Of a DNA stretch of 64,000 nucleotides, positions 51,357-61,774 are shown in pieces. This DNA comes from Kuschelorhynchus macadamiae (taxonomy: Eukaryota > Arthropoda > Insecta > Coleoptera > Curculionidae): NCBI GenBank assembly GCA_030620095.1, contig JAUTXW010000598.1, positions 1 to 64,000 of the forward strand, in the 5' to 3' direction. Both the position numbers and the translations under genes were made by a program. Positions within the stretch are counted from its first letter, which is position 1, and each line of letters opens with the position of its first letter. A model generated the notes under the pieces. It saw nothing but the letters and a program-made list of their open reading frames with translations. It did not search any database and was not told the DNA's origin.

Positions 51357-53453
51357 CAGTGAAACCCTTCAAAAACGGACAGTAGCCGTGCCACAGAAAC
51401 TGTCCGTTGGATAAAGGTGTCCGCTGTGGGGAGTGAACAAAGTAAATACCAATGCAATTTTATTTAAAAATATATTTTATTTTTAAGTAAAAACGTAATA
51501 TGTTTAGTACAAATTATTAATACAATTGTTACTACGTATACATACCAACATTTTTTACATACATATATGCATACAATAAAAATGTACTACCTAATATAAA
51601 ATATTATACTACCTACATATACAGTTTGATACAGTTCTACTTTATAAAGTTTTTATTTAGAAAAATTATCAAGTGTCGTTTGTCTTAAACTAGTTAATTT
51701 ATTTTTAATAATTTAAGATTCCATTTTAGATGCAACTTCTGAGATTTTTTCCCCTAAAACAGAATCTCCAGATAACATACAAAAGTTTTCAATACCCCTT
51801 AACATTTTATATACTTCCGTAATGTTTTTAATATTGTCATCACTGTCAGATGAAATCTAACCGTTCTCACTATTTTGAAATTCACTGATGCACTCACGTA
51901 CACTTATGTTATGATTTTCCGTGAATAAACTTTCATTCATTTCCTCAATATGAAGTTAAGTCGGAAGAGCATACATTGATGTTTCTACATAATTCCGATA
52001 ATGGCACATCATCTTTACTATCGTAGTCAACGTTTTCCTCGAGAAATGACTTCAGCTTTGCGGAAGCAGTTATTGATGGTCTTGGATTCGATTTTTTTCC
52101 ATGCAGCAACAATCCAAATCAAGGCACTTACAATATTTATGGATTTCTCCAATTGTTCGGTAGATTTAGAATACCATGAATGACAAAAGTCGCTGATTAA
52201 AAACTTTCTATAGTGGTTTTTAAAATTTTGAATCACACCCTGGTCCAATAGCTGGCAATGTGATGTATTTGGCGGTAAAAAAATTATTGTAACATTTTTT
52301 AACTCCAGGTTTGGGTGAGATGCAGCATTATACAATGTCAAATTTCATCTACCAATCCGACATTATATCCCTTGTCATCCATGCTTTCTTGTAATAATAC
52401 CATTCAAGTGGCAATTTTTCCATGCTTGATCCTTTAAAGCAACGGGGTTTTTTACAACAATGCATTTTCTTTTTCTCCATTCATAGCGGAGCAAAGTAAA
52501 ACAGGGAGTTTCTCCTTGGACGCTTTCCCGCCAGCACGTTTCGCTTTTTAAAGAAAACGTTTTACTTGGCAAGGCGCGGAAAAAGAGTACCGTTTCATCG
52601 ACGTTATAAATGTCTCTCGGTGCGTTGTTTTTTATAATAGTACATAATTTCGCTTGTCAATCAGTTACCTGAATCAAGTCTACAGCCGCTGCTTCGCCAC
52701 AGATGGATTTGAAAGAGATATTATGACAGAACTTCTCCAACCATCCATTTGATCCTTTAAAACCATCAACTTCTAGATTCTTCCCAATTTCTTGTCCTTT
52801 TCTTTTATTATTGTACCGGATATTGGAATGTTTTTGAAGCGTACTTTACAAAACTAGTCGTAGACAATTTGGTCTATGGCAGCACCCTCAGTTTTCGTAA
52901 ATTTCTTTTTCTCGTTCATGTTCCCGGTCTCGGCGAATCGCTTGTTAAGATCGCTCTTGTTTCTCAAAATATCACTAATTTGAGATTTCCCTACACAGAA
53001 TTTTTCGGCTAATACTCTTACACTAAGTTTGTTTTCTTCCGCGTACTGAATTATTTCAACTTTTTCTTGAAGACTCAAAAACATTCTTTTGTTTGAAGAC
53101 ATATTGATCACACCAGAGTGACATCAAAACTAAGATATTCTGTTGATGAAGACTACATTTTATAAAAATAAGGTGATCTATTTATTATGCAATTCACCTT
53201 AATTTACCTACAAGCCAGACAACATAAGCCAGCCTATTGTTAAAGTAGTGCTATTAACAATAGGTAGGCGCAGCGCCGCTTATTAGCATAGATCTAAATA
53301 TTACCCATAATGTGCAATAAAAATACCGGCATTAAATGTGGGTTATCAAAAATTATCTGAATATCTGTCCATTCTAAGGAGGTAAATTTTACTGTTTTTA
53401 TTAAAAATGTTCCAAATGTTACTGTCCGTGTCCGTTGTCAAGACGGTTTAATA
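51357..53453 (-). mobile_element. Tigger/pogo-type element
   Basis: The left end CAGTGAAACCCTTCAAAAAC follows TA (51355-51356) and has the CAGTNNAACC...ACGGACA look of Tigger elements. The right end near 53453 reads, in inverse, AAACCGTCTTGACAACGGAC. A transposase relic lies between on the minus strand. The right boundary is approximate. Confidence 0.7.
52027..53102 (-). pseudogene. Tigger/pogo transposase, decayed
   Basis: The minus strand starts MSSNKRMFLSLQEKVEIIQY with a CENP-B/Psq-type HTH (residues 8-60, VRVLAEKFCVGKSQISDIL). Stops and shifts follow from about 52850. Then EVDGFKGSNGWLEKFC (second HTH end), YNVDETVLFFRALPSKTF with the first catalytic Asp (about 52560-52610), and after more breaks LYNAASHPN, where the second Asp appears to be Tyr, and PNTSHCQLLDQGVIQNFK with the third Asp. 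Non-functional. Confidence 0.75.
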
Positions 53454-53960
53454 CACAGGAATACGTATACTGACGGTCGGTGACTTCAAAATTGTCTGTT
53501 CAGCAGAGGTGTTCATTGTCAAAATTTAAGAGTGCCAACCTTGTTCATAATCTGATAGATATACCTTTGATTACTACAAGTGGGCTTCTTCAGCAGATTA
53601 TTTTAAACAATCAATTTTTCGAAAAAACCCCGTATTTCGGAAACGAAGAAAAAATTTCAAAATCGCTACAAATTGTTTTTTCGTACGTTCGTTTAGGTTA
53701 TTTTGGTTGCACAAAGTGAAAAAGAAATCTTTCAAAAAAATTACAGGGTCTTATGTAACCTCCTGTATAGGACTGTTGCAATGGTGTTCCTTATCGGGCT
53801 GTATATTATGGATATTGATCAAACAAAAGCCGAAAACCGAAACTCAAAATTTTTATCCCTATTGACAATATTTCATTTTCAATTTCCAGTAAAAATTTCC
53901 TTGGTGCACTTCGAAGTTCCAGCAGTTTATTTATGAAAATAAGTATATATACTATACTAT
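53454..53960. other. Non-coding spacer
   Basis: No recognised gene; the open frames at 53480-53936 have no similarity that I can see. Confidence 0.4.
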
Positions 53961-54462
53961 ATTTGAATCGGTCATTTTGAAAAGGGGTCACATCCACTTT
54001 TTTGACATTTTCATTTTTTGGCGAATTAACATTCAGTATACCTAGATGCATCAATTCCCGATGAAAACGGGTCATCTTTCAAAATTCTTACCGCCTATAC
54101 ACGCCACACAAAAATCAGTTCATTTCGAAAACGGGTCATCTTCTGGAGATAACCTCTTCTCAAAATGAATCGTGGTTTGTCCCCCACCGCCAACGTTTTA
54201 TTATTTCGCGGATGATGCAATCTATCCAGTAGGCGTAATTGTTCAGACGTGTTTGTTTAGAGGCGGTTTACGTATCGCATGTCAAAATGTCGTCTAGTAG
54301 TGAAAGCAGTGAGACATCTCCTCCTACCAAACGGAAGAAAGGTGTTAAAAATACGAACAGTTATAAGCAATTTTCGATTAAAAACGCAAAAGTTACTGGA
54401 AAAGAACACCGTAATTATGCGGGCAAACTTATAGGTCCACGAAAAACTGGAGAGCCATGCCG

Positions 54463-55296
54463 GTAAGTTGAAATGTCCCAAATTTAGTATATTGTGCCAG
54501 TCATGCCCCTAATAATGGGACCGAAAGAAGAGCTTGAACATCATTGATTAGTATCGAATTCAAGCGATTGACCGGTTGGTTCAGTTGACATTAACAATGC
54601 ATTATACAGGGTTTTCCCGTATATTTTAACACCTACCTAGAGAGTTTATTTGAATAGATATCGAAATTTCGTAAATACAAAAGTTGCAGGGTTTTTTATG
54701 AATCGTCAGAATTTGATAACGTAAATGCGAAAATATTTTCGGAAATGTCAAATTTTGACAGGTTGATAGTTTTTTTAAATGGAACACCCTGTATATTATC
54801 ACGAATTCTTAAAGATCTTCTTTTTCTGATTTCAAATATATATACTTTTAATACATTCCGTGCATTAGTTTTTGACATATAAGCGTTTAAATATTTAAAA
54901 AATGCTAAGTTAATTTCCGCTGAAAAAAGTCAGCCGTGATCAAGGAAACGATGTATTAAAAGTATATATATTTGAAATCAGAAAAAGAAGATCTTTAAGA
55001 ATTCGTGATAATATACAGGGTGTTCCATTTAAAAAAACTATCAACCTGTCAAAATTTGACATTTCCGAAAATATTTTCGCATTTACGTTATCAAATTCTG
55101 ACGATTCATAAAAAAAACCTGCAACTTTTGTATTCACGAAATTTCGATATCTATTCAAATAAACTCTCTAGGTAGGTGTTAAAATATACGGGAAAACCCT
55201 GAGCGTCAATCGAATGACATTTAACGTTTAAAACATGGTTATCACTTGAATTCGACTTAAGTTGACGGTAACTGTGAATTATACTTTTTTTTTCAG
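54463..55296 (+). other. Intron of the DUF7869-type gene
   Basis: GT at 54463-54464 in a consensus GTAAGT donor and AG at 55295-55296 after a T-rich tract. Phase is preserved across it. Of 834 bases, 595 belong to an inserted MITE, so the ancestral intron was about 240 bases. Confidence 0.75.
54607..55201. mobile_element. 595-bp palindromic MITE inside the intron
   Basis: CAGGGTTTTCCCGTATATTT at 54607 (after TA) pairs with AAATATACGGGAAAACCCTG ending at 55201. The arms are about 275 bp and almost identical; both contain an internal GGAACACCCTGTATATTA motif in opposite orientation to the terminus. Right flank AG in place of TA. Same style as the DD41D TIRs. Open frames here are palindrome by-products. 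Confidence 0.85.
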
Positions 55297-57349
55297 CTGC
55301 CCTCGTAAATGTTTCTTGTTAGTATCTAACGATATAATGGATCAAATGATAGAAAAAATCAACAACTTGAAATCCAAAGATGAGCAGGATATTTTTCTTC
55401 AAGGCCTAATAGATGTAAGTACGCCAAGGAATTGCAATAAACGAATGTCTGAAGACGAACTTATCACTAAAAGTAAATCCAAAATGCACAAATTCAAAAC
55501 AAACACATTTTCTTACCATATTGAGTGTAACAACCGCCTGAATGTTTGTCGTGCAGCTTTCCAGTCTTTCTACGGAATTTCGAAAAAAAGAGTTGAGCGT
55601 CTCTCTTCTTTGAAAAGTCAATGCAAAACACCTCAAGACAAACGAGGAAAATCTGCTGGTTCTCGAAATAATCTGATGCCAGGTGAAGTTTGCCAGAAGA
55701 TCCATAACTTTATTGACAATATTCCAGTTAATGAAGTGCATTATTCAAATACTACCAAGAAATACTTATCTGCTCAGCTCAATGTTAAGATAATACATGC
55801 CATGTTTCTGGCCAAGCACCCGGAGTGTCAAAATGTCAAATATAAGTTTTTTCTGAAATACTTCCATGAGAACTTCAACTTATCATTCGGTCGCCCGCAG
55901 ATCGATGTCTGTTCCAAGTGTGAGGAGTTAGGTGTAAAATTGAGGGACCCTCATCTGAATGAAACCGCCAAGCGAGTTGTAGCTGCAGACCTTATGGTAC
56001 ACAAGAGGAGAGCAAAAAAATATTTCACGAAAATCGACGAAATTAGAAAATTGTGCAAAGAAAATGAAAAGGTGGCTGCTCTGTGTTTTGATTATATGCA
56101 AAACCTACCACTTCCATTTTTACCCGTACAAGAGGTCTTTTACTTTCGGCAGTTATGGGTAAACGAATTTTGCGTTCACAACTTCAGTACTGAAAAAGCA
56201 ACTTTTTACTCCTACCATGAAGGCGAAGGACACAAAGGCCCAGACGAAGTTTGTTCCTTCTTAAATGACTACATTAACAACAAAATTCCCGAAAATGTAG
56301 AAGAACTGCATCTATTCTGTGACGGATGTCCGGGTCAAAATCGGAACAACACCATGATACGATATCTCTTGGCTCTTGTAATGACAAACAAGTTTCAGAA
56401 AATCACAATCTACTTTCCACAACGAGGGCACTCATTCAATGAATGTGATAGGGATTTTGGCACAGTAAAAAGGAAAATTCGTTGCCTCGACCGGATCTTC
56501 TCTGTAGGAGAATATGAAGACCTAATCGTTTCTTCATCTACAAGCAATAAGTTTGACGTAAGACATGTTACTCACGTAGATATAGCTGGATTCAAATAGT
56601 GGTGGCCGGATTTTTTTAAGAAAAAAGTGTTGTCTACACGAAGTCTTGGCAGACAAGTTCCTAAAGAGGAAAAAGTTAGTTTCACTATCAACTCCTTTTA
56701 TGAATTCAGCTTCAACTCGGAAAATGTGGGTGTCGTCTTCGCCAAACCATACATTGGCAGCATTATTGAGGAACGTTTTCTTCTTCTGAAAACTCTACAA
56801 CGAGGCATTTCGGCAATAGTGGTGCCCGATCCTCAGAATTTTCCTGCCTATCAAGGAAAAGTTCCGATAAATGTAAAGAAAATTGAGGATATAAAGAAGC
56901 TTCAGCAATATATTCCAGATGAATACAAGGCATTTTATGACACTATCTGCGAATGGCCCACTACCACCGCTGAGGAAACGGAGGAAATTTGAAAAATGTT
57001 TTGTGTTTGTACTAAAATGTATTCTCCACCACTTTTTTGCCTAATAAAAACAATATTATTTATATGCTATTTTGATTTTATATACTTTGTCATTTTGAAA
57101 ACGGGTCATCTCTTTTTTCAAAAATGGCAGTTTATAACCACTTTTAGAAAAAAAAACATGCTTTTATTGAATCGTTCTCTTAAAAGTTCATGTTTTGAGG
57201 CAAACAATACCTTACCACAGATTGTTTTCAACTAGTATCACAGATAGAAAGTTTTTTATCTCTCCTGTAAAATTTAAAAAAGTAGATGTGACCCCTTTTC
57301 AAAATGACCGATTCATTTTCAGAAAGCCTATAACAAGACAGATAATATA

Positions 57350-57552
57350 CAGGGTGCTCCATTAAAAGTGCAACTTTGGTCAATATCTCAAAAAATCTGA
57401 AAAAAAAATTGAGTATGTCACTGTATTCTCAGAAGCTCAGAGAACTAGAACAATTCTGTATGTGGTATCTTTAGTTACATGACCAAAAATAGCACAATAT
57501 TGTGCTATTTTTGGTCATGTAATCTCGTAACATTCGAAAATGGGACACCCAG
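57350..57552. mobile_element. 203-bp MITE (family member 2) with perfect palindrome
   Basis: TA flanks (57348-57349; 57553-57554). The ends CAGGGTGCTCC and GGGACACCCAG and the inverse of TTTGAGATATTGACC tie it to 45014-45205. It holds a 48-bp perfect palindrome that the other copy lacks. Confidence 0.75.
57475..57522. repeat. 48-bp perfect palindrome
   Basis: Two 24-base arms without a spacer, centred between 57498 and 57499: TTACATGACCAAAAATAGCA ... and its exact inverse. It would extrude as a long hairpin. Confidence 0.95.
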
Positions 57553-57554
57553 TA

Positions 57555-58672
57555 CAAAACTTGTATATAGAAGCCGCGATGTGTTTTATTACCAATAAAT
57601 GCCGAATATTTACGAGCAACAGTTTTGTTTTGACACGACCACATAGCTCAAAATTGAAAACTAAAAGCTAATACATAATATTATGTCAAACAATCTCCCG
57701 CTCGCTTGATTTATGTTTTACATTTTAAAGAGGCGATCAGTTTTAAAAAAACAAACATCAAACGCTAAAAAACTAATATATTGTGGATCGGTCATGACCG
57801 ATGACAGGATTTGAGTTTCATGGTACGGTTGGATGTTGGGATAATCGATTTGTGCATGGTTCTATTTTTATTCCGCTTTGTATGGACGTTGTACATGACG
57901 AATCGGTACATTATTGGCAGCAGATTTTACTGTGATATACAACAGAAACCTTTGGCAACCTAAACTTGTTATATTTTTATTTATGGGTTAAATTTAATGC
58001 CTGCATATTTTTTATAGTCTTAAATTAATAATTTTATTTGACGTAAACTATTTTTTACTGGGCTATATCATGCAGAACCAAAAGCCATTAAAATTTATAT
58101 GAATGCTTACTCATTATCTGAAAGCAATACAGGAATTTAAAAAAAAATGTCTTTAATTATACTAGTTTACAGCCATTTTGCGACTGAGGTGTAAAAGGTA
58201 ATTTTTTGTTAATTGTTTGTGGCTAAATACGGTACAAACATGTAAGATTTTTGGGCTATGAATTTTTCAGCAAAGAATACTAAGTAATTTTTATGATATT
58301 CTTAAAAAAAATGTTTGTTGGAATTAAAAAAAAAATTAAATTCGAGTTTCAGCTCCCCCGGCAAATTGGGACGAAGGTTCTTACGTATTTTACCCGAAAG
58401 TGAAGAAAAAGCACCCCATTTAATCGAACAAGCTGAATTAGATGATCTAGTTCGGGACCTCTAATTGTCCATTTGGTTCAAGATTACAACAATGCAATTA
58501 ACTAGCAGCCAAAGTTACAATATTTTACGAATGGCGCATATTTATAGATTCTCCTAAAATAAGTTTAAAAGCAGTTCTGCTCCATAAGGGCAACAAAAGA
58601 TCCTCTATTTCTCTTGCGCGTGCAGGATATGTAGGAAACATATTAAGAGGTATGTTATGAGTATGATACGTA
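57555..58672. other. Non-coding stretch
   Basis: AT-rich sequence; no gene or recognisable repeat found. Confidence 0.45.
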
Positions 58673-58674
58673 TA

Positions 58675-59780
58675 CAGTGTGGCCCAGATTCGCTTCTCTA
58701 TACAGGGATCTCGGCTCCTATTATACCTACAGGTTAAATGGGGAAAGTTTTAGAGGAAACTTATTGCATTCGATATCCGGCTTCAGATTTACGATCAATC
58801 AATTGTTTTTGGGAATATCGGGGAAAAACCGAAAATGGCGGATTTCGTTTTTGGCCAGTATTTCCAGAACGGTAAATTTGACAGCTGCCAAAATGTGACA
58901 TTATTCGGACACGTCTTCATCGTTTTTTGTTAACCAGCAACCCGCCTCAACTTTCATTTTTCTTATGGCCGCCATATTGGATTTTTCAATTTTTGGGAAG
59001 AGCCTAAAATTTCCAGTCTAGTGATATCTCACAAGTGCATTAAAGATTTTAGTATCATCGAAATATTACGCTTCGTAAAGTTAGGTTTCAGTTTTCGGTA
59101 ATGTTAGCTCTCAATGCGTTGCTAAGGAGGCAGTGATTTATCTGGATCTGGAAATTGGATTTTGACTTTAACGTTAAGTTAAATAGTTGAAAGTATCAAA
59201 GCTGTGTTTTAATAAGTAGTAGGTGCGCTTTTATCCCAATAAAATCGTAAATCTGACACATAAATTGTCAAAACCTATAGAAAATGGCCGGCATTCCGTA
59301 TTCAAATGAAGAAAAGGTTGACATGTCAGCTCTGTACTTTAAATCATACAGAAACGCCGACGTTACCTCAGCAAGGTATTTGGAGATGTATCCCGAACGA
59401 CGGCAGCCTCATAAAACCCAATTAAGGAAAATCGTAGTTAATTTAATTAACCATTGCGCCTTCGAACAACCTAGAAGCGGATACAATAATAACAATGAAA
59501 ATCGAGACAGAAACATTTTACAAGCTATCAACGAAAACCCTAGTGCATCGGTAAGAACTGTAGAACAGGAAACTAATGTGCCAAAATCAACAGTACAGAG
59601 AGTTTTAAAAAAGAATAAGTACCATCCATACAAACCCATAATAGTATAAGGACCTAAGGAAACTAATTTTCCAAGACGACTACAGTTCTGTGAGTGGTAT
59701 ACTGGTGAGTGAGTGGTATTTGGAAGTAACGTTTGGTGTGGGATCATTGGTAAGTTAATCTAACCAATCTTTTTTAAATA
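58675..59780 (+). mobile_element. DD41D-type mariner element I, 3'-truncated
   Basis: The left end CAGTGTGGCCCAGATTCGC follows TA (58673-58674) and matches the inverse of the right end of element B. The TIR continues with GGTAAATTTGACAGCTG and AGTCTAGTGATATCTCACA, which B also has. The right end is missing; sequence after about 59780 is unrelated. Confidence 0.7.
59284..59780 (+). pseudogene. DD41D mariner transposase N-terminus (element I)
   Basis: 121 codons from MAGIPYSNEEKVDMSALYF with the helix-turn-helix (YLEMYPERRQPHKTQLRKI) and the second HTH (NVPKSTVQRVLKKNKYHPY) end at a TAA. A few scraps follow in other frames (LQFCEWYTG, FGSNVWCGIIG), joined by a deletion that removes the first catalytic region; the remainder is absent. 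It is the same subfamily as element B and preserves the N-terminus better. Confidence 0.75.
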
Positions 59781-61340
59781 GGCACCAAATGATGGTCAAA
59801 TAATAATCTTTTTTTTTTCGTTTAGTTTTTTAATGATATTAAAAGAGTATAATCTAATAAAAATAAGTAAAACGTTCTACTCTAGTCAGTCAACTTACTT
59901 TTTTGATATTATATTACATTTTTATTCAATCATTTTGTATTGTAGTTTCGAAGAACCTTTAAAAATAGAATTGGTTCTATACATTTATTAACACTTTATC
60001 TAAATTTTCTGCAGATTTAGCTATTTCTCTAAAATTATTTTGATTGTCTAAGAATGAACATTTTGGTATGCATATAAGATAGCAAAACAAAACGGCCGCC
60101 TAATAAAATATTTAAAAAATCAGCCTAAAAGAACTACTTATTAGATTAATTTCCAATTTTATGCAAGCATTAAGTGTAATATAGAGATAAACGAATTCAA
60201 GATAGAGGAACAAAATGGCGGTCAAAAATTGTTGAAACAGTCAACGTAAAAAAATCTGATTCACTGGTACGAAGTAAACACAAAATGGCGGTGTGGGTCA
60301 ACGTAAAAACTTCTTGTTGAATTTTTTAAAATTATGTCCAAAAATCAAGTGTGACATAGGTAGAAACTGGAAAAATATTGGCAGGGATCTAATATGTCGG
60401 GTTGGAACAAAATGGCGCCCAATAAATATGTTTGAAACCACAGTATGTATATGTTACTAAAAGACTATGTGGGGAATTAAATTGGGTTTCATTTCACTAT
60501 TCGTAATAAAAAGAAATATTCATAACAAGGAAAGTTCCGGGTAAAAAAAATTTTCCTATTTTTTTTGCACGTTTTGGTTAATTAAAAAATCCAGTGGAAA
60601 TTTCATAATATAAAATATGCAATAGGTGTTGCTCCCAATGTACACGTGTATGTATTAAAAACGTAGGAGGAAGTATGTTCTATTTCCTATTCTATCGGCT
60701 GTTAAAAACTGACATATCGCAATCGGAGCAATTAAAATTCCCCCTTGTCAGTTTTTAAAATAGACGAAAAGGCAATTTAAAATCTCGAAAGAAACAAAAA
60801 TAAACATAAGTCTTACCTATTATAAAACAACTACTTAATTGCCCACTGGTTCGTACTATACCTAAAAATATAAATATGCATATTTGACTGACAATCCATC
60901 ATCTTTCATTGCCATATGGCGTAGATCCTTGATGTAAATATACTTTTTTCAGCGTCATAGTTAAAATCCAAACGTGGGCCAATCGAATTAAAGAAAATGT
61001 AATGATAGTTTACTGGTAGTAAATGTCAAAAAAATTCGTCTTTCGAAGCTTGTTGTAGTAAAATCTATGTAAAGGGGATGACTTCGTCGTCTATATCTCG
61101 CTATAACATCGATGGCTAAAAGTTCTGCCAAAAAACTCAGCCTAGCCGATAAATACTAAACGAGTTTGTCAAATTAAAAGTCACGAGCAAACTGAATGTC
61201 GCACAAAATGTAAAACATGTTATAAATTTTATTCACCTAATTGGCAAAAAATAAACTGTACATCTCGAATACACATTTTACTTGACCGTTGGCAGCATGT
61301 TTTAAAATTTTTAATCGAACTTTATTATAATATATGTATA
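59781..61340. repeat. Non-coding, with GCCATTTTG-family repeat pieces
   Basis: Minus-oriented repeat pieces (AACAAAATGGCGGTC, AACACAAAATGGCGGTGTGG, GGAACAAAATGGCGCCC) lie at about 60060-60440. Nothing recognised from 60480 to 61340. Confidence 0.5.
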
Positions 61341-61407
61341 TAACAGTGGCACAAACCGCTTCGACTTTGCTGGAGGTGCTATGTTTAGTTTACGATTTTC
61401 CTACTAC

Positions 61408-61421
61408 GTTGCCATGACAAC
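61408..61421. promoter_or_regulatory. X-box-like (RFX) site in CpG-rich segment
   Basis: GTTGCCATGACAAC fits the RFX X-box consensus in both half-sites. It lies in a CpG-rich patch (61405-61450) with a CRE-like GATGACGTCG at about 61431. The nearest gene is the hAT pseudogene starting near 61775, or an unseen host first exon. Confidence 0.3.
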
Positions 61422-61774
61422 GCGTACGCGATGACGTCGACCGCATGGAAGAATAATGTTAACCAGCGCCATACAACGCTCTCGGTGAATTGCTAACGCA
61501 GTACACTACACCCAGGTGTCGTTCAGTTTGGGGTGGTTGTTTACTTTTATTTTCGAGGATTTCGCTGCAACCGGTTAGTTCCTTTGAAGTTTACCTGACT
61601 GTTTTGTGTTATATTTATTTATGGTGTTGTTACAACTTTATTTGGTGTCGGGTTTATTAATTTACATTATTGATGAATCAGATCACGGATGTGGTTTGCA
61701 TTTTGTTGGAAACTCTATTTAATCGATGGAAGGAACAAGATCAGAGTTTTAATCGTCATTCTGGGTTTCGGAGT

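Larger units (their letters stand above)
54287..56992 (+). pseudogene. DUF7869-type putative transposase, two exons, one in-frame TAG
   Basis: Exon 1 (54287-54462) begins MSSSSESSETSPPTKRKK. The donor CG|GTAAGT and the acceptor TTTTTTTTTCAG|CTGCC (exon 2 from 55297) join in phase and complete a cysteine motif GEPCRCPRKCF. Exon 2 carries PQIDVCSKCEEL, then CFDYMQNLPLP, LFCDGCPGQNRNNTMIRY and RGHSFNECDRDFGTVK; the acidic residues in these blocks are likely the catalytic triad of an RNase H-like fold. A TAG at 56597-56599 interrupts after VDIAGFK, and the same frame then stays open to 56992. The protein is otherwise about 620 residues. Transposase function is inferred from TIRs and TSD. Confidence 0.8.
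53965..57314 (+). mobile_element. DUF7869-type DNA transposon, complete (Sola-like?)
   Basis: The TIRs match over about 39 bp with one mismatch: GAATCGGTCATTTTGAAAAG at 53965, and its inverse ending at 57314. ATTT flanks both ends (53961-53964; 57315-57318), a 4-bp target duplication. Shorter GAAAACGGGTCATC copies lie at about 54065, 54130 and 57098 as sub-terminal repeats. It contains one two-exon gene and a MITE in its intron. A 4-bp TSD with a DDE-type protein of this look suggests the Sola superfamily; that assignment is tentative. Confidence 0.85.

Noticed and set aside
56597..56599. Selenocysteine or programmed read-through at the TAG
   Set aside because: Selenocysteine uses TGA, and I see no read-through context beyond an open downstream frame; a simple mutation is more likely.
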